Source: Acanthaster planci (Eukaryota > Echinodermata > Asteroidea > Valvatida > Acanthasteridae). From it: a stretch of DNA of 64,000 nucleotides. Made by a program: the position numbers and the translations under genes. Positions 37,486 to 50,200 of this stretch are shown in pieces (the stretch's first letter is position 1; each line of letters opens with the position of its first letter). The stretch is from positions 277,596 through 341,595 of the forward strand of contig NW_019091391.1 of assembly GCF_001949145.1 (NCBI RefSeq), given 5' to 3'. The notes beneath the pieces are model-generated. The model was not told the DNA's origin. It ran no database searches and saw nothing but the letters and a program-made list of their open reading frames with translations.

Positions 37486-40400
37486 AGGTGTCCAAAAGTT
37501 AGAAGCACACGTATCAAACTAGGATGAAATTACTACTGCTTACTTGTTACACGCTGCTGAATTATGAATGCAAGATTATTTCAGTGTACATTTACGATGT
37601 GTGGATGGCAGAAGTCCTCCGAGGCTGATGGGTGATTAATAAAGGGCAGGCAGGACATGACAGTGCACTCACCTATGACAAAAAAAGCTGCTCGCTCTAC
37701 AGTAATGCTGTTTGGCTTCGTGAACGCGCTCCCCACACAAAACTTGCCACTGTGTGTGAGCGAGACTGGGTGCTGAGTGTGCTAATAAACGCTGACAGAG
37801 TACGGTACAAAGGTACAGGACTTTGGGTCAAACGGCTCAGTAGTAACACCATCTGAACTGTATCTGGAGCGCTCTCTCCACAACTTTACCAAGGACACCC
37901 GTACAAGTACATCTACAAGTACATGTACATGTAAGTCCTCATGGACACCTCTGTGGCCTCCGAGGATTGGACAGGGGAATCCGGCAAACAATGGGCCTAA
38001 CCTAATATGGGTCCCCCCCAAGTTGTCAAATGCCACTTAGAGGTACACAATACATCTGCGTAGGATTTGGCTGTAACAGGACAAGATGAGTGGCGGGGTG
38101 GCCTACATGTAATTTTTAACGGTATTGTGTACGGTAGGCCCCTTTGTTAAGAAGAAACTGTTACCGATGAGTCGAACATTACCGGCACAAGGTGCCCCCA
38201 TTCCCTCTCCCAAAGGAAAGTAAAAATATGGTAGGGTACATTTCTACACGAATGTAGCAAGTTTCACGCTTGTACAATCAAATCATGTACCGGTGTTTAC
38301 ATTGTTAATAGATGTAATGAATTGATAAATCGACAAAAAGTCCCCCTTTTTAAAAGTAAACAATAAACAAGTAAAGCGTGGAACTTACTCCAATAAAATC
38401 TGGCAACATGTGATGTGTACACAGAGCTACATGTACATGTATAGGGCCCTTCTGTTCTGCCTTGGATGATAGCTCATGAATATGTAAATTAAATTATTAG
38501 CATAAAATCAGAACGTTTGAAGTTTCTCTCTTTTAACATGTACTGCTTCAAAGGAGGCCAAAAGTCATAGCAGCATTGCAAGACAGATTTCCAACACATA
38601 TTCAAGTATTCAGAAAAATTTCATATTTCCTGCAACCACATGTATCCTTTCTGTTACAGTATTTGGTTTTACACAATTCTACCTTTTAAGAACCCAAATT
38701 GAAAAGCATGTGCTATACACGTCTAGAGGAATCAAGATGTGAGTCTGATTATGCATTTATATGTAATTAGGACTTCGAAAAAGAAAAAGGCGCTAACAAT
38801 GATGCGCATCAATCACTTTAAATTTTGACACTAGTCGCTACACAATCTCTTTTGAAATGCAAATGTATGTTTCATGAATGTTCTGGCGGACTGTGCACCG
38901 CGTAATGTACATACATGTGTGTGCGTACATTAAATGTCACATGCCTCGGGGGTGGGTGATTACATACCGTCCGCTCCCAAGCACAATCATGCAACTATCA
39001 TTACCAAGTCGAGCATTCACTGTCAGTTACTAGAGCTCCGGCTCGGCTATTTAATCCCAAGCTCTGCTCTCCTCGCAAGAAGATGAAGAGCCCGAAAAGA
39101 TGAGAAGCGAGAAGATGAGAAGTACATGGAGTTCCCTGGAGGAATGCACACACAATTGTAGGGAGGGTGGGGGCACAGCTACACTCTTAATGGCATAAAC
39201 AGATCCTGTTTGGAGAACACGGTAATTACTAGCACCCTGGTTATCCTTAGTATGATTTCTGCCCAATTCCAAATTACTTGTAGCCAACCTGTGAGCTGTA
39301 TAGCATGGGCGTTGCCAGATCTAAACCACATCTTCACAGGAAGCCCAACTTTATCAAATGCACGTCCCCCATGCAGCGTTCTCCTCAAAGCTTACTCCAA
39401 ATCGGTGCAGTTAAGTACTGGCACTCGTCAATGAAGTCACTGATTGAATCCTTTAAATGTACATCAAGAGAGAAAAAATGGTACTTGAGAAAACACGTAC
39501 ATACCGGTTCAGGTGTGTACATGTTCTCATATACATGTACAGCGGGTAAGGCATTCGCTTGTCATAGATACACTTCACATAATGACATATGAAAGAAATA
39601 TTGTCAAAAATGGAAATTATATTTTCTGCAGTGTAGGACTAAATCTACCATAGCTGTCATGTTTTTTGTCTTTCAAAGTGTACGGTGCATAACCGCTTGA
39701 AAGAGAAATCAATGCTCGGCTCATGTAATATTTCCATTTATAAACAGCGCTCCAAGAGGGGACAAATGTTCACAATTTGTAATGCATGCAAATCAAATGG
39801 GAATCAGACCATGTCTACAAATTCTCCTAGACTGAGTCTGACAAAGGATGGAGAGGCTCTCCTCCCCCCCCCAAATCTCTCTCCTTCTCCTCTTTGATAA
39901 TTTCATTATTCCTACCTTCTATTGATTGATGTGATATGAGGGGAAGCATTCGCTCTCTGGTACACTGTAGTCTGTGTATGTAATTATACAGCTCGAATTA
40001 TTACCGTCGCAACGCGGCCAGACGAGCGGGAAATATTGGTTCTTGGTGCTGCGTTATGTCAACATCTCTCGTGGCTGCCATTTTCTCTGAAGTTCTTTAC
40101 CTTGAGGACAGCCTCTTGCAAGATGCAATAGACTGACAGTGTGGCAATTTCTGTTTGGTGGGGGTTTTTATTGCTTAGTGGTCAAACAATTCACGAGTGA
40201 GTTGCTTTTATTTAATATGCATACATGTACAACAGGTGCAGATATGGATTGGGTCCAGGTTGTGGAAAATTCATTGAGATGCCTACCCAGGACAAATTGT
40301 TTACCAAACGCAGGTGTATATGATTCACTTTCAACTTCTAGATCACATGTCAACTTCAGATGGCCCTTCATCATTTCAGTTAATGGTTCACATAAATACA

Positions 40401-40768
40401 AATGTGTACAGACAGTATACAAATGTACTCAATACGCAACCAATGAATATAAACAATATTCACTGTTGATTTGTTTCTCAACTACATAACGGTAGAAACT
40501 GATACTGCTCTCTCCAGCAATATGGCCCTGGAACCATATTTTTGCGGGCCCTTGGCCGTGATTGCTAAGCCCAGCCCCCCCGCACTCCGGCACCGAGCTG
40601 TGCGGCAATTTCAGAACGTGCTAATAAAGCCCTGTGTAAATAGAGTTCATCTCCTCCCAACCGGGGGGCACACAGGCGATCCTTACCAAAATGAGATCGG
40701 ATGAGTCTGTAGATGCCGTGTTTGGTTCTATCAGCCCCGATAAATTTAACTAGGTCTGTATGGTGACG

Positions 40769-40803
<35 letters not shown>

Positions 40804-43519
40804 CAATCTTCCTACATGTAACTGCGGAAGATTTCTACCCCTATAGTGACTTATTTTCCGCGTGCTTATGGCATTTTGTGCCATTTCTCACTTGGTCAAA
40901 TTACAGATCGGTTTTTGCCTTATGGAGTGCTTGGTTTTTTACATATACATGTATACGTGTACGAGCACATCTGCAGCTGTGGAAATTGTAATTCAATCCG
41001 TCTTTAGCTAAAAGTGAATACTTGTTGAGGAAGATAGACAAGCATCTGAAGCAATTAATTTTTTTGTGGCTGGCTGGTTTCACTTTTTTTTAATGAATTA
41101 GCAAAAAAAGCTGCTATTTTTATGAAACACTGAAATTTGTCCAAATATTACACTGGGGAGGTACCCTTAGATGAGACTGTACGGACACATGTAAGATCTA
41201 ATTTGCAATCAAACATTCCAAGATTTCAAGACACTGTAACCAGGATTAACTTTTGCATGGAAGTGCTACATTTTCATTTGTGAAATTGCTTCAATTTTTG
41301 TAAAAGATTACAAGAAAAAAGGGAGAAACGACTACCCCTACTGTATATTGGTAAGACCGGACTTACTTTTTTATTTTCCATGTGCTAAAATTCCTGCCAC
41401 TCTGACCAATTTTTGAACTTTAAAGGTGAACTGGCTCTAGAGCCTAGAAAAAGTTTCTTGATGATTGTGCCTAGATACGGTTGCTGAAAATAATTCACGT
41501 AATGCATGGATGTCTGAAAGTACATGTATATCTGGCTGACCATCCCAGTTATTTCGTGATGGATGGAGTCTTAAGAACTTAAACCGTTCTGGAATGCATA
41601 ATCAGGTCCCTCTAGAGATCTCGTCCGTCTGATACATATTCCAGAAATTTGACAATATGACATTCCTGGGATAATCTGTCGGCTACAGCGCAAGCCTTGC
41701 TTGGCCCAGTTCCGCGGTGAACTCCATTTTTCCGCTGCCCTTGTTTTTTGCTGTCTGAATTTATGAGGGTTAAATGTGGCTGACTTTCCCCCAGTGCCTG
41801 AGATGGCCTTTCAGAATTGGGACATTCCTTGGGTGTACAATTTCAGTCGAGACAAATTTTGACATTTATAACAGGGAACCAGGTTTGAAGAAGAATTAGG
41901 CTAACCTTCCCAGAATAAATCACAATTTAATATTTTATAAAGTAGTCTTTTATGGAAATCACAGAGTTTAAAGTTATCACAATTTAACGCATTGATCCAA
42001 CAACTTCTAGCCAAAGGAATATGTAGGCCTATGCCAAAACCAAATCTCCTGTTGCAATGAGTTATAATAAAGAATAAGCCATTTAATGAAATCATTTCAA
42101 GTAAACTTGTAAGAAAGAAAAGAGCAATGTGGCCAGTTATCAATTTTCTTTTGATCAGAACACGAAAACTAATTGAGCCTTCACATTTCTTTTTCAAATC
42201 TTACATTTAAGAAGTTTTATCTGATTTTGTATTTTTTCTTCAACTTTGCCATTTCATTTTGCGAAGTCTACATGTAGGATAACTTGTAACAATTTACGAC
42301 ACATCAAGTCAAGAAGATATATTTGGGATTTCTCTTGATTTTTTAAAATTCACAATTTAAAGCCGTAGCAAAATTGTAACTTCTCAAATATTCTATATAC
42401 AGCACTGACAAAATAAGACTTCCAACAGCACAAAATTGTTAGAAGACACTGCACCAGTATTTCAGTAAGTACCGGCAGACTGTACCAGCAGGCCTACATA
42501 TGGGTCTGGGTTGTTGTGAATTTTTGAAGCCAAGTGCAACAAACAAAGTTAGGAGTTAATGCTGATGCTCAGCGGGATTGCCTTTCACCTAACACATGAG
42601 AGTGTAAAGCACAGACTGAACTGCGATGATCCTGAAAGCCACTTCACACCTTTCAGCGGGTTCAGAGGAGACAAATAAAACTCTCCTGACTCTGACGTCT
42701 TCATAATGCACTCCCCAGAAGCAAAGACCTTAGACCCCGATTGTTCCACAAAATCCCTTCATTCCAAAAACTCCTTACATCGAGAACAAAACAGTTGCCC
42801 AACTTCCTAACTTGGTGGGTACACTGAAGGTGTGCAGCAGGGAACATCAACACAGTCCCCTTCTACATGTACGTGCTAATCTCTCCTTCCTACTTCTACA
42901 GTCCTTGTACAAACAGAATGTAACATTTACGGGCAGTTTAGCTCTGAAATGCTGAATTCAATAGGGAACTGGGGGCTCAAGAGTTTGGGATGAAAGGGGG
43001 AGAGGGGAAGAAAGGGGAGCTTTAGCAGGTTGCAACTCTGCTCAGAGCTTTTGTCCGGTATGCAAAGATGAGGAATTGTGCCGCTTAGAAACTACAGGAG
43101 ATAAGCCGATTCTCTTCTCTCCCCTCCCTCCCATACCAACTGGTACCCACAGTACAAAGCCTACAGCGATAGAAGCTAGGTGCTCAGTTTGGGTTGCTAT
43201 GTTTGTAGGACATGTACATGCCATGTACATGTTGCAGACATGTACATGTACCGCTAGGATACAAAACAAGTGGCTGTTACCCAACAAGTCAAAATACATA
43301 AAAACTGCTTTTACATACTGAGGTCGAACTTATTTTGCCCCGTAAATACGAGAGAAAAAGAACACCAAAGAAGAAGAAGAAAAAAAAGGACAGAGAAGCA
43401 AACGAACGACTCAGAATACTGTTTTTAGTCTTTTGGCCTACATGTACATCACTATGCACATGTACATGTACATATACTGTAAGTGCAGGTTTGAAATGTT
43501 TCTCTTTCTTTTGCATTTA
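37486..43519. other. Non-coding stretch
   Basis: No coding exon can be supported. It contains a poly-A tract of 30 bases at 40769-40798, TACATGTA clusters at 37900-37934, 38430, 39530, 43212-43252 and 43440-43475, and a modest CpG-rich patch at about 40010-40080 with a YY1-like GCTGCCATTTT. None marks a gene on its own. Confidence 0.5.
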
Positions 43520-43890
43520 AGGAGCATTTACTTATGAATGATCATGAATATTGAGTTTGCTTAATAGTAAATTCATGTCTGGCTTCCAGTTAATTAATAT
43601 GGCGATGAGAATTCCCTGGACTAAGCTATGAGCATTCAGCAAAGAAAAATGCTGACATACGACGTAATTAGCATCCGGTTTTAAAAATGCCTCAACTTTT
43701 TAACAGCTCAGCTGACAACAGAAACTTCAGCTGTGGTTTAGACTGCTTTCAAGCTCTTTCAACAATGCAAATTTAAACGCGCATGCAGATGTTTTGAATA
43801 AGCTTTCCCAGCTTTTGATGCAGCGAAGATAAGCTCTGTGATCTGTAGATTTAATCTAGCTCGACATGCCTGTCTAATGTGTACAATGCC
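43520..43890. promoter_or_regulatory. Enhancer-like cluster of factor motifs
   Basis: The block is free of TACATGTA sites and holds homeodomain-type cores (TTAATTAA, GTAATTAG, ATTTAATC), an ATGCAAAT-like octamer, and three CAGCTG or CAGCTC E-box-like sites within about 50 bp (43705-43735). Unlike its flanks it is not low-complexity. This is only a compositional argument for a cis-regulatory element. Confidence 0.2.
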
Positions 43891-45885
43891 AGTCTCACAA
43901 ATCTATCAATCCTGAGCACGGTGTAGGTTGTACACACATGTACATGTATGTACATCCAAGTACAAGCTGTACATATTCCCACGTACATGTAAGGTATTGG
44001 ACATGTATGTACTGTACATGTACAGAAAGTAGGTCTCTGTAGACTCTAACATTTCTGGTTCTCCTCTCATGGGGGCGCTGTATTGATTTGACATTTGCTG
44101 GTTGCAATGGAAAATGACAAACCCATTGTCAAGATCAGTTCAGCATCATTTTCTGCCATTCCCTTGGAATGATTTCCCACAGCACGAGTCATTTTGTTCC
44201 ACTTGGCTTCATGTCTGATTTTAGCGGAGACAGAAAAACGTCAAAATTTGAACTGAATTTGCTTGTTTGGTGGAATACATGTACATGTATGTGAATTACA
44301 GGTCTCAGCCGAGTCTGATGAACATTGCAAAGAACTTTGTTGGCTAAAGACTGGTGAAGTTGGCCCGATTTCACAAAGTTCTTTATTTTCTTCACTTCTG
44401 TCTTACTCTTACACAGTAAAGGTGTGGAGGGTAGGCATGGAACGCCCTCACACAGGGCATGTTTTGTTACCGGTATTAATTAGATTCACATGAAGTACTA
44501 TAGTGTCTACTCAAGCATATCACACAGGAACAAAGACCTGTCCTCTTTGAGGGCGCTCCACGCAGCCCCTCTATGCTTCCTTGAGTTCAGGCTTTTCTTA
44601 TAACTGGCTGTGGCATCAAGTGCTGCAAATACACATGCAGAAAGAATCTTTAGTCCAAAACAAGCCACTTTCTCCAAAATATTTTTCACCATAATTTAGC
44701 AATTTTGAATTTCAAATATTATTTTTTAACCATATGTCCATTCCCCAAAACATGTACAAGTAGGAAGAAACTTAAAAATTCCTTCTTCTAGGTCCAACAG
44801 CAACCAGCTTGAAACAGTGTTAGATTCACATGTAACAACTCTATAAAAACCCCAAAAGTGCAGACAATTACATGGTTTGCTGCAGCAAACATGAAAAGTA
44901 ATGATGGGAAGCAATGAATCAATCAATCAATGGTACAAAAGGTGTATCAAAATGTGCAGTCATAAAAATCAGTCATTTCAACAATGAAACCCAAATGCAT
45001 CACGTGACCCGTAATCTTCATCACCTCAGTGACAGTCAGTCAGTTGAATTATGCGAAAACGACGGAAAAAGAAGAAACCAAAAAAGCAAAGAACTTGGTA
45101 CGAGAAATTGCCATTTTGCTGGATATATGCACATGATAAACCAACCTTCTCCATTTTCAATGCAAGGCCCCTACATTCAAAAACTTTGTGCAACTTTTTC
45201 AATAATGAACTCAGCAACTGGGCCTAGCTGCAAATGCAATCCTAAGTTAAAAAGTGGAGAGTTCCATATTCACATGTATGGACAGCACTTGAGGCCCTGT
45301 GCACAACCTGACACTTTTCCAAAAAAGTTATGTTTTTTAAGTAGGCCTACATCTAAATAAATGCTTCACAATTTTCGTAGCTAAATTTCACTTTTTAGGA
45401 CATGCTAATGCTATCGTTTTCTGATGGCTGTTATAACATTTTAAGGGAAAATTAATGTCGTCCATGTATGGAAATCTTTCCAAAAAGTTTAAAATAATTC
45501 CCATTATTAAAATTCCACTGCATGATGAACATTTATGTCCACCACCAGACCACTGTCTACAAAAAAAATCCATCAATAGCTACATGAACATGGGTCTACA
45601 GTGTACGTACACGGTTTTACATTTCACTTGCAAACAGGCATGACAGGCGAAGGTCAGAAGTTCTGCCACCCAACATTTCTCACGAAACGGTTGCAGTAGG
45701 TGGCAGCAATACCAACATCGAAGGAAAAGAACTTACGATGCGACAAAGTCATTGTGTGGACTCCCGACAAAAAAGAAATATAGCCTATATTGTAGGCCGA
45801 TAACTGAGGTACTTTGAACAGTAAGTCGTGCAAAAACCATTTAAAAGTATACATTCCTCTGCTATCAGAATGAATAAATACTCAC
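43891..45885. other. Non-coding stretch left of the divergent exon
   Basis: No supported exon. A dense TACATGTA cluster lies at 43935-44025. The longest + frame (44914-45360) has no recognisable domain and no splice support. Confidence 0.5.
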
Positions 45886-46053
45886 CTCAAAGAGTCGCAA
45901 AAGTGAAGAAACTTCAGAATTACCACGTCTGTCTACGCTTCCATTGACGACAAAATTTGACACATGCTTAACGCTTGCATGCTCAGCGCTCGCGCTCGCT
46001 CGTAGTCGACAGTCGTAGACGTCTACGAGAATTCGTCCCAACATTTGCCACAA
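45886..46053 (-). other. Putative 5' non-coding exon of a divergent gene
   Basis: On the minus strand the sequence ends in TTTGAG|GTGAGT at 45886/45885, a perfect splice donor, inside a CpG-rich block (about 45920-46062). One minus frame is open across it but has no usable internal ATG. The ATGs in the other frames (for example near 45980 and 45964) stop within about 15 codons. This suggests an untranslated first exon whose gene runs leftward, possibly past position 1. The 5' end and product are unknown. Confidence 0.4.
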
Positions 46054-46062
46054 GAGGGCGCT
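46048..46062 (+). promoter_or_regulatory. CTCF-like motif between divergent starts
   Basis: CCACAAGAGGGCGCT fits the CTCF core CCASYAGRKGGCRS at all but one position (A instead of C/T at position 5). It lies at the upstream edge of the putative minus-strand exon and 1.1 kb before the FNIP start codon. Its place between two promoters is typical of CTCF sites, but occupancy is not shown. Confidence 0.45.
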
Positions 46063-47157
46063 ATATCACTACTTGCCAGTTTCAGATCAGAACCACCACG
46101 CGTGCACGGGATTGAAAACTGCAAAACTCCATATGTACTCAACAAACTTCACAGCCCCGGTGCGGGAACCAAAGTCCGTCAGGCCTCTCAAACAAAACAA
46201 ATTGTTGTTTGGTCTTTCAGATTTCATTTGATCTTCAGTTTTTAGTAGTTTAACCGATTAAATTTTTTCATTATCCGCCAAAAACAAATTCACCCCCCCA
46301 AAAAGTGAAAGTTTCCAAGTCTGCCAGCAACCATTTATCAAGTGACACCCTCCACTTTTTCTGGCCCAAGGGACGATTTCTCAAGAGCATTTTTCTCTGC
46401 TTTGGCCTCGGATGGGAGCCCCTTAGTCGATCTTGATTCATATTTACACAATCCTACTGTGTTAACAGGAGTAACCCCGCGAACGCACCCTGTATGAGAC
46501 CATGATGAGACAATTTACAAGTAGTAATGATAGTAGTTATGATTTCAGCACCCCTTCCAGTGCACCAATGGGGCACAATAATACATGTAATGTCTCCCAC
46601 CATGTTAAAATAGTAAATATTGCAAGATAAAGTTTGTAAATTTATCTGTTTTCCTTTTTTATTCCTGTATGTAACAGCCAACACGCTTTGTACTCCCTTG
46701 TGCGTAGTTTTTTAATTATCAATTTTCTCTACCCCTGCACTTAATAAGGCAAATGCCCTTGGCTGAAGAATTTTGACCCTGGGTGAAAAACCTGTCTCGT
46801 GACAAGCGGAAGACTGGTTCTAACCGCAAATAATCTTTACGACTGTAGTTAGCTAGAGAACTCTGGAAACCATTCTGTGTAGCTCTTTCTCCCTTGGCCT
46901 AGAGCCCAGACCACGGCAAGCCCCAAACCACGGGGTTAGAGCCAAACCTATTTAGGGATCAGACTCTTAGCAGTACACAACGCAGTTCAGTCATGTGATG
47001 TGATGACTGGTCCGAATTGCAAAACAGAAGTAAGAAATGTCAATAAATGAGTTTATGGAGAGACGGATGTCGACATATGTGCCAAGATGATGATCGCGAA
47101 TTCTAAAGTATCTGGAGATATTCCGTAAGTTGGGAGGTACCAGAGGACCATGGTATC
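46063..47157 (+). promoter_or_regulatory. FNIP upstream region, promoter and 5' UTR
   Basis: This 1.1-kb gap separates the putative minus-strand exon from the FNIP start codon and must hold the FNIP transcription start if no upstream exon exists. I see no TATA box at a credible distance. A donor-like GATATTCC|GTAAGT lies at 47123/47124, so the 5' UTR may be spliced. An out-of-frame ATG in the context ACCATGG is at 47150. Confidence 0.4.
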
Positions 47158-47252
47158 ATGGCGTTATACCGACGGATTTTCCCGCACCGTGACAAGAAAG
47201 GACGGTGGGGATTTCGACCTTGTCGTTCGCACAAAAAGGAATACAATTTCTC
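47158..47252 (+). CDS. FNIP: FNIP coding exon 1
   Basis: The ATG at 47158 has a strong context (ATCATGG). It opens MALYRRIF, which resembles the short basic-hydrophobic start of vertebrate FNIPs. The exon ends in TC before a GTAAGT donor (phase 2). Joined to exon 2 it makes [19 protein letters not shown], the FSW..PEF..xQIRLIV block at the start of the FNIP N-terminal domain. That junction match is the reason I prefer this exon over the alternative at 54913-55103. Confidence 0.88.
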
Positions 47253-50200
47253 GTAAGTACAGTGCAATACAAAAGTCAGAAGATCTTGCTCAGTTCATCA
47301 TGATTAATATTATGCCGTTCCTGAAACGAAAATCTTACGTTAAGCATATAAGTATATCGTTGACATTTCTTGACCATACATGGCTGTTATTTTGTGTAAC
47401 GAAGAAGGGCATAATCAGATGATGGGAGTTCAACAAAACCAAAAGAAATGCTCCAATTAAATTTTTGCCTATCACGGCCTATTCTTATTTTTATGGGGTT
47501 AGGCTGCTTTGAGAACTCAAAAGTCACTACTCCGTCATACATGTACTCTGTGTGACTTTGAGCCAACACACGGTTTACTTGGTGTTGTAACGCTATGGGG
47601 TTTTGGAATCAAATTTTTGTGGTGAAATGGTTCACAGGTGTAAGAAAGCTATGATAACAAAGTTTCAGAGCATGAGACGGAGTATTTTTGAAAAAAAAAA
47701 GCTTTTTGCACACCAATTTCTCGCTTCCACCCGATGATTGCCACTCTGTTCATGCCGTTCGTGTTTATCAGACTGTGCATGCGTCAAGCTCACCAATAAC
47801 TGCGCCTGCTCTGTATCTTGGTTTGGCCATTTTCTGTGGCGAAGGATGACATCTTGTGTTGTTTTCGTTGTGGGACCATCCTGGCTGCAACTGTGACTGG
47901 TAAACACCCGTCGGGCGGGACGTGTTGATGCGCAACATGTGGCTGTGACAGATACCAAGACTTAAAAATCTCCCCGCCACTAAAAATGTTGTATTATTTT
48001 ACCAAAAAATTTATTCCACAACCCCAGAGCATTACAACACCATGTAAACCGTGTTGACTCAAATTCACTTGGAGTATGACGAAGTAGTGACTTTGAGTTC
48101 TCAAATTAGGGTGAGGCGAAACTGTCGACAGCATTTTCCCTTTGTAATATTTGCCCATTTGCAGTCAACCCTTTTTCTATCAGATGAACCCTTTTTGTAT
48201 CAGGTCAACCCTTTTTGTATCAGGTGAACCCTCATTGTAATTTATTGCTGTAAAGAGAAAATTCTGATATCTCAACATGCCCGGTTTCCTTTTTTATTGC
48301 TTCTGATCAGAAATTACTGTTGGCTTATCCCAGTAGCTTTTTGATAGGTCTGGTGAGAGTTGACTTTCGATACAAGTGTATGGTAAATTTTTTGATTTCT
48401 CATTTCTAGATCACCAGAAGCGTTAGCATCATACAAAAGGTGAGTTTACTTTTTTATTATGGATAAGCCTTCTAGGAAAGAGTTCCATCAACTGTACAGA
48501 TATTATCCGCCACCAGAAAGTGAAAACTTGCTCAGACCATTACTTAGTATTTTGTAGTACTGTGTAGTGTAAGCCAATCAATATGCTTGGCGGTTAGGGT
48601 TAAAGAATTCAGGTTTTTTGTTTTTGGCTTTGATGAGGTGGTCTTGTTTCAAGAAGTTATCAAAGATATTTACATGTACACTGTGATTGTACTTCTGCAT
48701 GGAGCATTGGAGGTACTGGTGGACATGTGCATGTTAGCCATTCTGAATGATCGCATCGTTTGGCGATTCCAGGCTGTTTTCATCTGCAGTGTTTCTCCAT
48801 GCAGAACTCATTGGCAGGCAACCGGCAAAAGTGAGCGGAAAATATTCTCCTCACATTTGATTAAGGGATGTGATTTCTCCAGGTTTTTTTTTAAATCCGT
48901 TTTTTTTAGGCCTCAAGAGTTGACCCTCGTGAAGCGCGCGAATCCGTTGAGAAAATGGGGGTTGCAACATGCTAATTAAATGTTCATATCGTATTTGCAT
49001 GCATGCCAAAATAAATGAAAGAGTAAACTCACTTGACGCGTCAAACTTTCTCGTACGTCAGCATTATATTTACAATATACTTGTATACAATTTACTGTCC
49101 CTCACACATCCTCGTGCCTGAGAACGAGGTTTTACAAGATCGGTATATCGCGTGCATTTTATGAGTAAAATGTGAAACCTGGCACTCATATCGAGCCCAG
49201 CTGCATCGTACGTACGCACACCGCTGTGTAAACTGTACGCACACGATTTAACTGCACACACATGAGTGTACATCATGAGTGCACATGATGTACAGTTTAC
49301 AACGTCAGAGACACCATGTCGCTCTCCAAGTTCTACGGGGAAATTCTCTCAAAAGGAGACTTGATAGCAAGAAAGCTAGATAAGCACGTCACCGGTAAAT
49401 TTAAATGAATTTGTTTGGAAGAGCATGTCATGGTAGACGGCCTGAAAGTGCAGTTAAGCCTGAGTTTTGTTAAACCAGCAATCGCGGGAAAAGTGCTCTG
49501 CACTTTCTGCAATGATGACATCAAGTCCCATTTTGTTTTAGTGGAACACATTTTTGCAAAAACAACTGAAAAAAGTTCACATTTTTCTTAAGAGTGGACT
49601 GAGATGCTTAAACAAAATGAAATAAGAAATATTAATGTTTGATTTGTCCACAGTTGCTAAAATTACAATACAAAATTAACTTCACAAGGGGCAGTAATTT
49701 CAAAATATTTTTGCTTAAAACGTGCTCCAGAGAGGCTTAGAATGCCCCACAGAGCATCTAGACTTTAAAATTTTACGGAGCCCTTAAGCAGACCCTAGAC
49801 CTCACGCTGTATTGGCTTTGCACTTCACTCTCACAGTTTCAGGGTTTTTCATGCTCGTCCAATCACATCCCTGTCGATTGGAAGTTAATCATAATAATCA
49901 TAATAAATCACACTTTTTTGCTTGCGCAAAGTTGAGGGTAATACTGATGTTGCTTTGAATGTGAGCCCCACAGCGCCCTCAACAGCAAGTATGCAGATCT
50001 GATAGTGCAAAGCATCCTAGTCTCGTGACAAATGGTGCTGTTGGCCCCATGCCCAAGGAGTGTAAACCAACTGATAAGGTTGAATTACACAATTTTCCCC
50101 TTTCCTCCTGTTAAGGTTGTACCACTTTTGCGTAGAAATTGTATAATATCCCTTAATCATTGCAGTGCCCATCATGTACTAAATGAGCGCTTGACCGTGT

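Noticed and set aside
40769-40798. A30 tract as evidence for a processed retrocopy
   Set aside because: No polyadenylation signal, target duplication or recognisable transcript lies upstream; a homopolymer is sufficient.
44914-45360. 148-codon + frame
   Set aside because: No homology or domain; composition resembles translated noncoding DNA.
49316-49405. ATG-initiated short frame starting [14 protein letters not shown] with a GTAAAT donor
   Set aside because: The donor phase (1) does not match FNIP exon 2 (needs phase 2), and the frame stops after 29 codons.
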